DNA of 64,000 bases from Bradyrhizobium manausense (GTDB lineage: Bacteria > Pseudomonadota > Alphaproteobacteria > Rhizobiales > Xanthobacteraceae): assembly GCF_018130615.1 (NCBI RefSeq), contig NZ_JAFCKB010000008.1, positions 186,001 to 250,000 of the forward strand. Direction: 5' to 3'. Under the pieces are notes generated by a model, which worked only from the letters and a program-made list of their open reading frames with translations, did not search any database and was not told the origin of the DNA. The position numbers were made by a program, and so were the translations under genes. The stretch's first letter is position 1; every line of letters begins with the position of its first letter. This document shows positions 46,504-55,753 of the stretch, piece after piece.

Positions 46504-47240
46504 GGTGAAGGTCCCGGCTTTTTCCGTGCCGGCATCTTCTCCTTTACGGCCGTGCGCTTTGCAACAGCAACTTTGTTTGAAACGGCGTTCGCTTCGCCGG
46601 CGATCACACCCTCGCGCTTCTTCACCGCGCGGTAATAGCTCCACCACAGATGCGCGGCGGCGCCACGGAGCGGTCGCCAGGGTTCGGCGAGTGGTGCCAT
46701 CTGCTTTTCGGTCGGCCGGGCCTTCAGGCCTAGCCCGATGCGGATGCCCTCCTGCACGGCAAGGTCGCCGGCCGGCCAGGCGTCGCCATGGCCGAGGCAA
46801 AACAGGAGATAGACGTCGGCCGTCCATGGCCCGATGCCGGGCAGCGAGATCAACGTGTGATGCGCGGCGTCGGCATCCTCTTCTGCGAGCACGTCGAGGT
46901 TCAGCCGCTCCGCGATGATTTCGCGCGCGAGATGTTTCAGCGTCTTGATCTTGGCAGCGGACAGGCCGAGACGTCCCAGCCGGTCGGTACGGGCGCGGCG
47001 TACCGCGTCATGGTCGAATGGATCGAAGGCGGCCGACAGCCGTCCCCAGATCGCCGCCGCGCTCGCGGTCGAAAGCTGCTGCCCGCAGACGATGTGCGCG
47101 AGCCCGGCAAAGCCAGGTTCGCGCCGCCGCAACGCCGGCATGCCGGCAATCGCCAGCACGGGCTTGAGGCGCGGATCGCGCTTGACCAGCGCATGAACGG
47201 CCTCTTCGAGATCGGACTGGGTTTCGAGGTGAATGGTCAT
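46500..47240 (-). CDS. DNA-3-methyladenine glycosylase (AlkA/HhH-GPD type)
   Basis: 246 residues. HhH-GPD core: HIVCGQQLSTASAAAIWGRL, the helix-hairpin-helix LISLPGIGPWTADVY and the catalytic Asp in AGDLAVQ. It excises alkylated bases. The AlkA N-terminal domain is missing, and a Lys/Arg-rich tail (about 215-246) is added. The ATG at 47240 is favoured over one at 47270 because it begins the conserved region; neither has a good ribosome-binding site. Downstream it is coupled to DUF2855. Confidence 0.82.
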   Translation of the reverse strand: MTIHLETQSDLEEAVHALVKRDPRLKPVLAIAGMPALRRREPGFAGLAHIVCGQQLSTASAAAIWGRLSAAFDPFDHDAVRRARTDRLGRLGLSAAKIKTLKHLAREIIAERLNLDVLAEEDADAAHHTLISLPGIGPWTADVYLLFCLGHGDAWPAGDLAVQEGIRIGLGLKARPTEKQMAPLAEPWRPLRGAAAHLWWSYYRAVKKREGVIAGEANAVSNKVAVAKRTAVKEKMPARKKPGPSP

Positions 47241-47265
47241 TGCAGTTTGCCAAACTCTCTGCGGC

Positions 47266-47412
47266 GTCATGGCCGGGCTTGACCCGGTCTAAAATATCTT
47301 ACTCCGTCATTCCGGGGCGATGCGAAGCATCGAACCCGGATTCTCGAGATTCCGGGTTCGGTCCTGTGGACCGCCCCGGAATGACGGCCGTGCGTTCAAG
47401 CCCGGCCATGAC
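47266..47412. repeat. Nested large palindrome between alkA-like gene and gluQ
   Basis: An outer 16-bp inverted repeat, gtcatggccgggcttg (47266-47281) and caagcccggccatgac (47397-47412), encloses an inner 15-bp inverted repeat, cgtcattccggggcg (47305-47319) and cgccccggaatgacg (47372-47386). Between them lies a smaller cgaacccgga/tccgggttcg hairpin. All arms are exact. It has no reading frame and resembles the mosaic palindromes common in Bradyrhizobium intergenic DNA. It sits at a divergent junction, where it could affect both transcripts. Confidence 0.8.
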
Positions 47413-47424
47413 GAGATCAGTCGC

Positions 47425-48297
47425 ATGATGCCACCCGTTTTCCGATTTGCCCCCAGCCCGAACGGCCATCTGCATCTCGGCCACGCTTATTCGGCGCTGC
47501 TCAATTTCGACCGCGCCCGGGAGACCGGCGGGCGTTTGTTGCTGCGGATCGAGGATATCGATGCCACGCGATGCCGGCCGGAATTTGAGGCCGCGATCTA
47601 CGAGGACCTCGCCTGGCTCGGGATTGACTGGGAAACGCCGGTGCGGCGGCAGTCGGAGCATCTCGCCGATTACCGTGCCGCGTTGGAGAAGCTCTCCGCG
47701 CTCGGCCTCGTTTATCCTGCGTTCGAAAGCCGCGCCGAGATTGCCAGGCTGGTCGCTGCGTGCAAGGCCGATGGGCCATGGCCGCGCGATCCCGACGGAG
47801 CTCCGCTCTATCCGGGCGAAGCGAAATCGCTGCCCGCCAGCGAGCGATCGCGTCTGATCGTTTCAGGTGCGCCCTACGCGTTGCGGCTCGACATGGCGGT
47901 CGCCTGCCAGCGGGTCGCCGGCCTGACCTGGAATGAGTTGGGCGAGGGGCCCGATGGCGAGCGTGGCATGGTCGCCGCGCGGCCCGAGGCGTGGGGGGAC
48001 GTCATCCTGGCTCGCAAGGAGACTCCAACCAGCTATCATCTGTCCGTGGTGGTCGACGACGCGCTTCAAGGCGTGAGCGAGATCGTGCGCGGCCAGGACC
48101 TGTTTCACGCCACCTCGGTCCATCGCTTGCTCCAGGCTTTGCTCGACCTGCCCGAACCCGCCTACCGCCACCACGCCCTGATTCGAGGCGCCGACGGCCG
48201 GAAGCTGTCGAAATCGGACTGTTCGACCGGCCTGCGCGAGTTGCGCGCGGCTGGTGTCTCGCCCGCGGGTATCCGCAGGTCCGTGGGATTAGGCTAA
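47425..48297 (+). CDS. gluQ: Glutamyl-Q tRNA(Asp) synthetase
   Basis: 290 residues, the length of GluQ-RS (truncated GluRS without the anticodon domain). The HIGH motif appears as HLGHA (about 15-19), RIEDIDATRCRPEF follows, and the KMSKS motif is KLSKS. It charges glutamate onto queuosine of tRNA(Asp). The zinc site of the Escherichia coli protein is replaced (PAFESR where PCFCSR would be), as in a zinc-less subgroup. The ATG pair at 47425/47428 starts the conserved MPPVFRFAPSP; the exact codon is uncertain by one. Confidence 0.88.
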   Translation: MMPPVFRFAPSPNGHLHLGHAYSALLNFDRARETGGRLLLRIEDIDATRCRPEFEAAIYEDLAWLGIDWETPVRRQSEHLADYRAALEKLSALGLVYPAFESRAEIARLVAACKADGPWPRDPDGAPLYPGEAKSLPASERSRLIVSGAPYALRLDMAVACQRVAGLTWNELGEGPDGERGMVAARPEAWGDVILARKETPTSYHLSVVVDDALQGVSEIVRGQDLFHATSVHRLLQALLDLPEPAYRHHALIRGADGRKLSKSDCSTGLRELRAAGVSPAGIRRSVGLG

Positions 48298-48401
48298 GTT
48301 TCTCTGGGGGTTAGCCAAACACCGCCGTGACTCCGAGGGTTCCGCCGTGCCATGCTCGGCTTCGAGCCTGGGGTTCGAAGGGGATGCTTCGAAGGGGATT
48401 T

Positions 48402-49670
48402 ATGGCGGCGAAAACGCGGACCACGCGAAAGTCCAGGCAGCCGCCTCGGAAGCGGTCCGGGGCGGTCGGCAAAGTGCAGAAGCGCAGCACCGGCGCCGTC
48501 GCGCCCGACGTGATCCAGGCGGCACTTGCGGCCTTTGCCCATGAGGTCCGCACACCCCTGACCGGCATTCTCGCGATCAGCGACCTGCTTTCGACCTCCG
48601 ACCTCGGCGAGCGGGAGCGGCGCTGGGCCGACACCATCAAGGCCGGTGCCGAGCATCTGGCGAACCTTGCGACGCTGTTCGTCGATGCCGCCAAGACCGG
48701 CAAGGGTGCGGGCGGCGGCACGTTGCGGCAGGATTTGTTCGATCTGCGGGCGCTGGCCCGTAGCACCGGCGATTCGCTCGCCGGTCGCGCCGCCGCCAAG
48801 GGGCTCCAGGCCAAAGTCGAGATCTCCGACAAGCTTCCGGGCCTCGTGGTCGGCGATCCCGTCCGCCTCCGTGCCGCGCTCGAAAACCTGATCGACAATG
48901 CAGTCAAATTCACCGAGCGGGGCGGCGTGGCGATCTCGGCTGCGCCCTGGCGCCCCGCCAAGGGCAAGGCTGGCGGCAAGGGCAAAGAGAAGGACAAGCG
49001 CCGGGTCGGTGTTGCCTTCTCGATTTCCGACAGCGGCATCGGTCTGACCATGGCCGAGATCAAGCGGCTGTTCCGTCCGTTCACCCAGGCCAATGTCACC
49101 ATCGCCTCGCGGTTCGGCGGCGCCGGGCTCGGTCTGTCCTCAGTGAAGCAACTGGCGCGGGCGATGGGCGGCGACATCACGGTTGCGCCGCGGCGCGGCG
49201 GCGGCGCAACCTTCATGCTGACAGTCACGCTCGATGCGGCGGGGCCGGCGAAGTCGCGCAAGGCCGACGGCGACAAGGCGAATGGGCTGGCGGCGCTGCG
49301 GGTGCTCAGCGTCGAGGACAATCCATTCGGCCGCGTCGTCCTCAACACGATTCTGACCGAACTCGGCCATCATGCCGAGTTCATCGGACGCGGCGAGGAT
49401 GCGGTGAACCGGCTCGCGCAAGGCGGCTTCGATGCCGTACTGATGGACATGGTCTTGCCGGGGATCGACGGTGTCGAGGCGATCCGGCGGATTCGTAAGA
49501 TGCAGACGCCGCTGGCTCAGATCCCGATCATCGGCGTGTCGGGCCGTGGCGAGGACGAGGCAGCGTCGCGCGAGGCCGGCGCCGACGCATTCCTGGTCAA
49601 GCCTGTGTCCCCGCGGGCTTTAGCGACTGCGCTGCTTGAAGCGACACGCCGTGAGGAAGCCGTGACTTGA
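48402..49670 (+). CDS. Soluble hybrid histidine kinase/response regulator
   Basis: 422 residues with no membrane helix and no recognisable sensor domain. A basic N-terminus (about 1-40) precedes an H-box FAHEVRTPLTG (phospho-accepting His), N-box ENLIDNAVKFTE, G1 DSGIGL and G2 GGAGLGL. A receiver domain follows (about 298-415) with acidic pocket VEDN, phospho-acceptor Asp in LMDMVLPG and Lys in LVKPVS. GAAGGGG precedes the ATG at 48402; a 14-bp tandem duplication upstream repeats this site (48374-48399). The gene end overlaps the convergent YihY gene by 74 bp. Confidence 0.87.
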   Translation: MAAKTRTTRKSRQPPRKRSGAVGKVQKRSTGAVAPDVIQAALAAFAHEVRTPLTGILAISDLLSTSDLGERERRWADTIKAGAEHLANLATLFVDAAKTGKGAGGGTLRQDLFDLRALARSTGDSLAGRAAAKGLQAKVEISDKLPGLVVGDPVRLRAALENLIDNAVKFTERGGVAISAAPWRPAKGKAGGKGKEKDKRRVGVAFSISDSGIGLTMAEIKRLFRPFTQANVTIASRFGGAGLGLSSVKQLARAMGGDITVAPRRGGGATFMLTVTLDAAGPAKSRKADGDKANGLAALRVLSVEDNPFGRVVLNTILTELGHHAEFIGRGEDAVNRLAQGGFDAVLMDMVLPGIDGVEAIRRIRKMQTPLAQIPIIGVSGRGEDEAASREAGADAFLVKPVSPRALATALLEATRREEAVT

Positions 49671-50490
49671 TGATCGCGGCGTTGAGCTCGCCGCCGTAAA
49701 CGAAGATCGCGGCGATGAAGTACAGAAACACCAGCGCGATGATCACCGAGGCCAGCCCCGCATACATCGTCACGTAATTATTGGCGAAGCGGGCCAGATA
49801 TTGCCCGAACACGACGCCCGAGATCAGGGACGCCACCATCGTGAAGACGATGCCGGGCAGGATTTGCACGAAGCTGCGCCGCCCCGCCGGCAGCCAGGCG
49901 TGCAGGATGAACAGCGCCACCACCAGCGCGGCGATGGTGATGCCGTAGCGCAGCCAGGTGAGGATGCTTTCGTTGGATTCGACGAACAGCGGAATGTGGC
50001 GCCGCGCAGCTTCGATGAGCAGCGGGCCGAGCACGATCAGGAACGCCATGGCGAGCGCGGTGAAGGCCGCGACCAACGTGTAGCCGATCGACTCCAGCCG
50101 CAGCCAGTACCAGCGCCGCATCTCCACCACCGCGTAGGCGCGGTTGAGCGCGACCCGGAGCGCCTCGACGCCGTTCGAGGCGAAATAGACCGATAGCACC
50201 GCGCCGATGGTCAGCACGCCGGAGCGGGTGGTGGTCAGCACGTCGTGCACCTCGCCCGAGATCGAATCGGAGACCTGCTTGGGCCAGACCTCGAGCATCA
50301 GGCTGGCGGCCTGGTCGGCGAGCTCCTTGGAGCCAAAGAAGCCGGCGAGCGAGGTCAGCACGATCAGGAAAGGGAACAGCGCCATCAGCGTCGACAGCGC
50401 GATATGGCTCGAGATCGCCCAGCCGTCGTCGGCCAGGAACGTGTAGAACGCGTCCTCCACGACGACGTAGATGGTGCGGATCGCTTTCAC
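49597..50490 (-). CDS. YihY/virulence factor BrkB family membrane protein
   Basis: 297 residues, about six membrane helices. Family segments: ISSHIALSTLMALFPFLIVL at the first helix, ASNGVEALRVALNRAYAV and the C-terminal LFLYFIAAIFVYGGELNAAI-like end. Once called RNase BN, these are now regarded as membrane proteins of unknown role. The start is GTG with GGAG six bases upstream. Its last 74 bp lie antisense to the end of the hybrid kinase gene; both end with conserved-looking domains up to near that point. Confidence 0.85.
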   Translation of the reverse strand: MKAIRTIYVVVEDAFYTFLADDGWAISSHIALSTLMALFPFLIVLTSLAGFFGSKELADQAASLMLEVWPKQVSDSISGEVHDVLTTTRSGVLTIGAVLSVYFASNGVEALRVALNRAYAVVEMRRWYWLRLESIGYTLVAAFTALAMAFLIVLGPLLIEAARRHIPLFVESNESILTWLRYGITIAALVVALFILHAWLPAGRRSFVQILPGIVFTMVASLISGVVFGQYLARFANNYVTMYAGLASVIIALVFLYFIAAIFVYGGELNAAIIKSRLPHGVSLQAAQSLKPAGTQA

Positions 50491-50819
50491 GGCTTGCTCC
50501 AGAGCAACGCTGCTCTCTCTTCGCTCGCGGCCCGAATTCGCCTCGCCCCGCTTGCGGGGAGAGGCCGACGCGCGGAACGCGCGGCGGGTGAGGGGGACTC
50601 ACCGCAGGGGCCGAGAGAGGGAGACTCGCGGAGGCTCCCCTTCACCCGAAATCCGCGTTGCGCACTTATTCCGGCCTCTCCCCGCAAGCAGGGAGAGGCG
50701 AACAGGACGGGCCGCATGCGCAAATCGGAAATCATGCCGCTAGCTTCTGACATTATCGGCCTGAAAGCCAGATTGGGAACGCCATGGCGGACTGCCGCAC
50801 ACGGTGTTATCACCCCCAA
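50491..50819. other. 329-bp gap containing a repeat and promoters
   Basis: Divergent promoters for the YihY gene and the HIG1-type gene must lie here. The middle is filled by intergenic repeat copy 2 (50537-50703). The remaining 116 bp before the HIG1-type gene contain no gene I can support. Confidence 0.5.
50537..50703. repeat. Intergenic repeat with CCCCGC-GCGGGG hairpin, copy 2
   Basis: Begins ttcgcctcgccccgcttgcg and contains ggccgacgcgc and gggtgagggggactc in the same order as 17708-17870. The terminal gcctctccccgcaagcaggg closes a long imperfect palindrome with the start. No reading frame of its own. Confidence 0.72.
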
Positions 50820-51014
50820 ATGGCATCTCTCCTGAGTACTTTCATCTTGCCGGTGGCAGCCGGCGCCGTGGCGTTGGTGCTGCTGCTCGGCCTCGTCAAC
50901 ATGATGCGTGGCGGCTCGCCCAACACCTCGCAGAAATTGATGCGCTGGCGCGTGCTGCTTCAGTTCATCGCGATTGTCATCGCCATGATCGCGGTCTGGG
51001 CGATGGGGCGGTAG
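50820..51014 (+). CDS. Twin-transmembrane protein, HIG1 domain type
   Basis: 64 residues, two helices (about 4-22 and 42-61). The conserved loop reads RGGSPNTSQKLMRWRVLLQF, which matches the HIG1 pattern with the QxR-type basic segment. In mitochondria and alphaproteobacteria such proteins associate with respiratory complexes. The ATG at 50820 is the start with the right length; an in-frame ATG at 50784 would add 12 polar residues. It precedes the adenosyltransferase and etf genes. Confidence 0.75.
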   Translation: MASLLSTFILPVAAGAVALVLLLGLVNMMRGGSPNTSQKLMRWRVLLQFIAIVIAMIAVWAMGR

Positions 51015-51015
51015 G

Positions 51016-51081
51016 GCATGATCCGGACCCGAAGGGCCGCGGTCGCGCAAAGTGTGAAGCGGTTTTGCGACAAGATCATGC
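51016..51081. repeat. Dispersed palindromic element, copy 3 (long centre)
   Basis: gcatgatc ... gatcatgc with the inverted core gtgtgaagcggttttgcga, the reverse of the centre at 7648-7692. It begins just after the HIG1-type gene stop and ends 21 bp before the next ATG. Confidence 0.65.
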
Positions 51082-51102
51082 CCTGAGAACAAGGAGACTT
51101 TC

Positions 51103-51675
51103 ATGGTCGTGCTCAACCGCATCTACACGAAGACCGGTGACGACGGCACGACAGCGCTCGGAACCGGGGAGCGCCGTCCGAAATATGATTTGCGCATCGC
51201 GGCCTATGGCACGGTCGATGAGACCAATGCCGCGATCGGCGTGGTGCGCCTGCACACGAAGGAAGCGCCGGAGCTCGATGCGATGCTCGGCCGCATCCAG
51301 AACGATCTGTTCGATCTCGGCGCCGATCTTGCTGTGCCCGAGCGCGAGGGTAAGGCGGAACGGCTGCGGGTGGTGGCGAGCCAGGTCGAGCGGCTCGAGC
51401 ACGACATCGACGCGCTCAACGACAAGCTCGCGCCGCTGACGTCTTTCGTGCTGCCGGGCGGTACGCCGGCCGCCGCCTACCTCCATGTTGCCCGTACGAT
51501 TTGCCGCAGGGCGGAACGCGTGATGGTGGAACTGGCGGCCCAGCCCGGAGAGCCGGTCGGCGCAGCTGGCATCCAATATATGAATCGCCTGTCGGACTTC
51601 CTGTTCGTGGCCAGCCGCGCTGCTAACCATAACGGCGCCGGCGATGTGCTCTGGGTTCCGGGCCAGAATCGCTGA
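51103..51675 (+). CDS. ATP:cob(I)alamin adenosyltransferase, PduO type
   Basis: 190 residues. The N-terminal ATP loop RIYTKTGDDGTTALGTGERR and the segments YGTVDETNAAIG and RAERVMVEL are classic PduO/MMAB features. It transfers the adenosyl group of ATP to cob(I)alamin. AGGAG lies seven bases before the ATG. It lies upstream of etfB; the 125-bp gap leaves co-transcription open. It would support B12-dependent mutases encoded elsewhere. Confidence 0.92.
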   Translation: MVVLNRIYTKTGDDGTTALGTGERRPKYDLRIAAYGTVDETNAAIGVVRLHTKEAPELDAMLGRIQNDLFDLGADLAVPEREGKAERLRVVASQVERLEHDIDALNDKLAPLTSFVLPGGTPAAAYLHVARTICRRAERVMVELAAQPGEPVGAAGIQYMNRLSDFLFVASRAANHNGAGDVLWVPGQNR

Positions 51676-51800
51676 CCCATTGAGGTCGGCATTTCAGGGG
51701 GCTAAAATTAGGCCCTTTCGCGCGTTGACCGGGCCGGATCAGGCCTTTAGGTTCCGCGCCAGTTGAATACCCCCCTCCCAAATTGAGTGAAAGAGGATCG

Positions 51801-52550
51801 ATGAAGGTCTTAGTGCCGGTAAAGCGGGTGGTCGATTACAACGTCAAGGTCCGCGTCAAGGGCGATGGATCGGGCGTTGAACTCGCCAACGTCAAGATGT
51901 CGATGAACCCGTTCGACGAAATCGCGGTCGAGGAAGCGCTGCGCCTGAAGGAAGCCGGCAAGGCGACCGAGGTTGTGGTGGTGTCCATTGGACCTGCGCA
52001 GGCGTCGGAAACGATCCGCACTGGTCTTGCCATGGGCGCCGATCGCGGCATCCTGGTGAAGGCCGAGGGCACCGTCGAGCCGCTCGCGGTCGCCAAGATC
52101 CTGAAGAAGGTTGCGGACGAAGAGCAGCCCGGCCTGATCATTCTCGGCAAGCAGGCGATCGACGACGACAGCAATCAGACCGGCCAGATGCTGGCTGCGC
52201 TGCTGGGCTGGTCGCAGGCGACCTTTGCCTCGAAGCTCGAAGTCGAAGGTTCTGACTTCAAGGTGACCCGTGAAGTCGACGGCGGCCTGCAGACCGTGAA
52301 GCTCAAGGGACCGGCGATCGTCACCACCGACCTGCGTCTCAACGAGCCGCGCTACGCCTCGCTGCCCAACATCATGAAGGCCAAGAAGAAGCCGATCGCG
52401 GAGAAGACCGTCGCCGATTACGGCGTCGACGTCGCTGCGCGCCTCGAAGTTCTCAAGACGACTGAACCGGCAGGCCGCAAGGCGGGCGTCAAGGTCAAGG
52501 ACGTCGCCGAGCTGGTGTCCAAACTCAAGAACGAAGCCGGGGTGCTCTGA
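51801..52550 (+). CDS. etfB: Electron transfer flavoprotein, beta subunit
   Basis: 249 residues. [20 protein letters not shown] at the N-terminus, [16 protein letters not shown] and the AMP-binding [17 protein letters not shown] are diagnostic. With EtfA it shuttles electrons from acyl-CoA dehydrogenases to ETF-ubiquinone oxidoreductase. AGAGGA lies three bases before the ATG at 51801. The stop overlaps the etfA start by one base. Confidence 0.95.
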   Translation: MKVLVPVKRVVDYNVKVRVKGDGSGVELANVKMSMNPFDEIAVEEALRLKEAGKATEVVVVSIGPAQASETIRTGLAMGADRGILVKAEGTVEPLAVAKILKKVADEEQPGLIILGKQAIDDDSNQTGQMLAALLGWSQATFASKLEVEGSDFKVTREVDGGLQTVKLKGPAIVTTDLRLNEPRYASLPNIMKAKKKPIAEKTVADYGVDVAARLEVLKTTEPAGRKAGVKVKDVAELVSKLKNEAGVL

Positions 52551-53494
52551 TGACGACGCTTCTGATTGCCGAACACGACAATGCGTCGTTGAAGGATGCA
52601 ACCAACAAGGCCCTGACCGCGGCCGCAGCGCTCGGCGCCGACGTCGAGGTGCTGGTGGCGGGCCAGAACGCCAAAGCCGCTGCGGACGCCGCGGCCAAGC
52701 TTGCCGGCGTGAAGAAGGTGCTGCTCGCCGATGGCGAGACCTATGCGCACGATCTCGCCGAGCCGCTGGCCGCGCTGATCGTCTCGCTGGCCCCGTCCTA
52801 TGACGCGATCGTCGCGCCTGCGACCTCGCGCTTCAAGAACGTGATGCCGCGCGTCGCCGCTCTGCTCGACGTGATGCAGGTCTCCGAGATCATCAAGGTC
52901 GTCGCCCCCGACACCTATGAGCGTCCGATCTACGCCGGCAACGCCATCCAGACGGTGAAGTCGAAGGACGCCAAGAAGGTCATCACCGTCCGTACCTCCA
53001 CCTTCGCCGCAGCAGGCGAGGGCGGCAGCGCGCCGGTCGAGAACGTTGCGGCGGCGGCCGATCCGGGCCTGTCGACCTTCGTCGGCGAGGAAGTCGCCAA
53101 GAGCGACCGTCCCGAGCTGACCTCGGCCAAGATCATCGTTTCCGGTGGCCGTGCCATGCAGAGCCGCGAGAACTTTGCCAAGTATATCGAGCCGCTCGCC
53201 GACAAGCTCGGCGCCGGCGTCGGTGCCTCGCGCGCGGCGGTCGACGCCGGCTATGCGCCGAACGACTGGCAGGTCGGCCAGACCGGCAAGGTCGTGGCCC
53301 CCGAGCTCTATGTCGCGGTGGGCATTTCCGGCGCGATCCAGCATCTGGCCGGCATGAAGGACTCCAAGGTGATCGTCGCGATCAACAAGGACGAGGACGC
53401 GCCGATCTTCCAGGTTGCCGATTACGGCCTGGTCGCCGACCTCTACCAGGCGGTTCCGGATTTGACCGCCGAACTCGGCAAGCTCGGCAAGTAA
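52550..53494 (+). CDS. etfA: Electron transfer flavoprotein, alpha subunit
   Basis: 314 residues. The C-terminal FAD domain shows [32 protein letters not shown] and [12 protein letters not shown] with the later [18 protein letters not shown], all EtfA signatures. It starts on the etfB stop (TGATG) and ends before a strong terminator, so etfBA ends here. Confidence 0.95.
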   Translation: MTTLLIAEHDNASLKDATNKALTAAAALGADVEVLVAGQNAKAAADAAAKLAGVKKVLLADGETYAHDLAEPLAALIVSLAPSYDAIVAPATSRFKNVMPRVAALLDVMQVSEIIKVVAPDTYERPIYAGNAIQTVKSKDAKKVITVRTSTFAAAGEGGSAPVENVAAAADPGLSTFVGEEVAKSDRPELTSAKIIVSGGRAMQSRENFAKYIEPLADKLGAGVGASRAAVDAGYAPNDWQVGQTGKVVAPELYVAVGISGAIQHLAGMKDSKVIVAINKDEDAPIFQVADYGLVADLYQAVPDLTAELGKLGK

Positions 53495-53505
53495 AACGCG
53501 CTAAA

Positions 53506-53547
53506 AACACCGGCCGGAGGTATAAGCTCCGGCCGGTGTTTCATTTC
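53506..53547 (+). terminator. Rho-independent terminator after etfA
   Basis: A 14-bp stem aacaccggccggag / ctccggccggtgtt with a 7-nt loop, followed by tcatttc, 12 bp after the etfA stop. Confidence 0.82.
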
Positions 53548-53704
53548 TGAGGCGTTTTCTTTGGCGTGGGGCACGGCTTCGAAGCGATCCAATCTAGGTT
53601 TCGAGCCAGGATTCTGATCTAATCGAGGTTCTGATTAAATCGGCTCTCCCGGCTCAGGGGATTAGGCAGGGCGCGATATGCGCGCCGTTCCGGTGGATGA
53701 CATT

Positions 53705-54586
53705 ATGGCGGCAGTAATCAAGAAGGTCGGCGTGATCGGCGCGGGTCAGATGGGCAATGGCATTGCGCATGTGGCGGCCCTGGCCGGCTTCGACGTGGTG
53801 CTCAACGACATCTCAGCCGACCGCCTCAAGTCGGGCATGGCGACCATCAACGGCAATCTGGCGCGCCAGGTCTCCAAAAAGGGCGTGACCGAGGACGACA
53901 AGGCCAAGGCGCTCGCGCGCATCAAGCTCGCCGAGAAGCTCGACGACCTCGCCGACTGCGATCTCGTGATTGAGACCGCGGTCGAGAAGGAAGAGGTCAA
54001 GCGCAAGATCTTCCACGAGCTCTGCGCGGTGCTGAAGCCGGAGGCGATCGTCGCCTCCGATACGTCCTCGATCTCGATCACCCGCCTTGCCGCCGCCACC
54101 GACCGGCCCGAGCGTTTCATCGGCATTCACTTCATGAATCCGGTGCCGCTGATGGAGCTGGTGGAGCTGATCCGCGGCATCGCCACCGACGATTCGACCT
54201 TCGAGGCGTCCAAGGAATTCGTCGCCAAGCTCGGCAAACAGGTCGCGGTCTCCGAGGACTTCCCGGCGTTCATCGTCAATCGCATCCTGCTGCCGATGAT
54301 CAACGAGGCGATCTACACGCTGTATGAAGGCGTCGGCAACGTCGAGGCGATCGACGCGGCGATGAAGCTCGGCGCACACCATCCGATGGGCCCGCTCGAG
54401 CTTGCCGATTTCATCGGCCTCGATACCTGTCTGTCGATCATGCAGGTGCTGCATGAGGGGCTGGCCGACTCCAAGTACCGGCCGTGCCCGCTGCTGGTGA
54501 AATACGTCGAGGCCGGCTGGCTCGGCCGCAAGACCCAGCGCGGCTTCTACGACTATCGCGGCGCCAAGCCGGTTCCGACGCGATAA
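53705..54586 (+). CDS. hbdA: 3-hydroxybutyryl-CoA dehydrogenase
   Basis: 293 residues. The NAD motif GAGQMGNGIAHVAALAG is near the N-terminus, followed by IETAVEKEEVKRKIF, ASDTSSISITRLA, FIGIHFMNPVPLMELVELI with the catalytic His, and HHPMGPLELADFIGLD. It interconverts 3-hydroxybutyryl-CoA and acetoacetyl-CoA, and its position after etfBA fits C4 acyl-CoA metabolism. Start at 53705 chosen because GGTGGA lies seven bases before it; another ATG at 53678 has a poorer site. Confidence 0.93.
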   Translation: MAAVIKKVGVIGAGQMGNGIAHVAALAGFDVVLNDISADRLKSGMATINGNLARQVSKKGVTEDDKAKALARIKLAEKLDDLADCDLVIETAVEKEEVKRKIFHELCAVLKPEAIVASDTSSISITRLAAATDRPERFIGIHFMNPVPLMELVELIRGIATDDSTFEASKEFVAKLGKQVAVSEDFPAFIVNRILLPMINEAIYTLYEGVGNVEAIDAAMKLGAHHPMGPLELADFIGLDTCLSIMQVLHEGLADSKYRPCPLLVKYVEAGWLGRKTQRGFYDYRGAKPVPTR

Positions 54587-54785
54587 GGCGGCAGGGTCGT
54601 AGTCGTAGCAGGGTGGCAAAGGCGCAAAGCGCCGTGCCCACCATGTCTCAAATCATGCAATGGGTTTGGTGGTCACGCCTTCCCTTTGCCCGCCCTATGG
54701 CGCCTCGGCCGTGGGGCGACCATGTGACAATTCATGTCGCGTTAACTCATCCGCCCTAGGCTGCCGCCGGTAAGAGGGTTTGCGT

Positions 54786-54980
54786 ATGGACATGATGGCG
54801 ATGGTCAGCACCATGCTGGCCTCTCAGCAGGGCGCGCTGCAGTCGAATATCGCGGCGACCTTGACGAAGCAGAACATGGACATGGAGAAATCCACCGTCC
54901 TGACCCTGATGGGCGCCGGCCAGCCCTCCCTTGCCAATGTCGGCCCAGGCGTCGGCGGCAACCTCAACGTCACCGCCTGA
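54786..54980 (+). CDS. YjfB-like small protein
   Basis: 64 residues, Met/Gln-rich, without signal or membrane helix: MDMMAMVSTMLASQQGALQS followed by AATLTKQNMDMEKSTVLTLM. It resembles the YjfB family (putative motility proteins) in length and helical pattern. AGAGGG lies seven bases before the ATG at 54786. It converges with tlpA six bases downstream. The motility link is only a family name. Confidence 0.6.
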   Translation: MDMMAMVSTMLASQQGALQSNIAATLTKQNMDMEKSTVLTLMGAGQPSLANVGPGVGGNLNVTA

Positions 54981-54986
54981 ACTCCC

Positions 54987-55652
54987 TTAAAGGGACGCCG
55001 CGGCCGGTCCCAGCGCGGCGCGGAGCAGCTTGAGCGCGTCGTCGCTTGCCCATTCCGCCGGCCCCGCGATCGTCGCGATCTCGCAGCCCTGCGGGTCGAC
55101 CAGCACCGAGGTCGGCATGCCCAGCGCCCGGCCTATTGCCTTAAGGTCCTGGAAAACCTTGGCTTTCTGGTCGGTGAAATAGCCGAGCCTGGTTAGATTG
55201 GCGTCTTTCAGGAAGCTCTTCGGCTTCTCGGGGTCGCGGGTGTCGATATTGATCGCCACCACCTCGAAATTCGGGCCCGACAGCTTGGTCTGGAGCTGGT
55301 CCAGCGCCGGCATCTCTTTTCGACACGGCACGCACCAGGTGGCCCAGAGGTTGACCAGCACCGTCTTGCCCCGGAAATCCGACAGCTTCCTCGGCTTGCC
55401 GTCGGCGTCCTCGAAGGCCAAATCCGGTAGCTTCAGGGGCGCGCTTGCCATGGTCAGCGCCGCGACCTCGCCATGAGCGAGCGGGGCGATCTTCTGGGCT
55501 GTGGCCACCGCCGCCCGGCAGGCCGGATCGCCTGATGGGCCCCGGCTCAGGCCCAGCCCGTAGAGCGCAGCGAACCCGGCCAGCCCGCCGATCACCACGG
55601 TGGCGATGACGATGGGGATCCGGCGCGTGGCGGAAGGCTTCTGGTCGAGCAT
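54987..55652 (-). CDS. tlpA: Thiol:disulfide interchange protein TlpA
   Basis: 221 residues. An N-terminal membrane anchor (about 12-34) is followed by a periplasmic thioredoxin domain with the active site C107-V-P-C110 ([14 protein letters not shown]) and the cis-Pro loop GMPTSVLVD. The sequence resembles Bradyrhizobium japonicum TlpA throughout as I remember it, including length; that protein reduces CuA-site and assembly factors of cytochrome oxidase. The ATG at 55652 ([11 protein letters not shown]) is preferred over one at 55664. It is divergent from argH. Confidence 0.95.
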   Translation of the reverse strand: MLDQKPSATRRIPIVIATVVIGGLAGFAALYGLGLSRGPSGDPACRAAVATAQKIAPLAHGEVAALTMASAPLKLPDLAFEDADGKPRKLSDFRGKTVLVNLWATWCVPCRKEMPALDQLQTKLSGPNFEVVAINIDTRDPEKPKSFLKDANLTRLGYFTDQKAKVFQDLKAIGRALGMPTSVLVDPQGCEIATIAGPAEWASDDALKLLRAALGPAAASL

Positions 55653-55753
55653 ATCGTTTGTCATCCGGTCGCAGATATGGCTATCAGGGGCCTCTTAATA
55701 CGGCTGGCCTTCGCCAGCAAACATGCGGCAAAGCAAGGCGTGAGCAGGGGATC

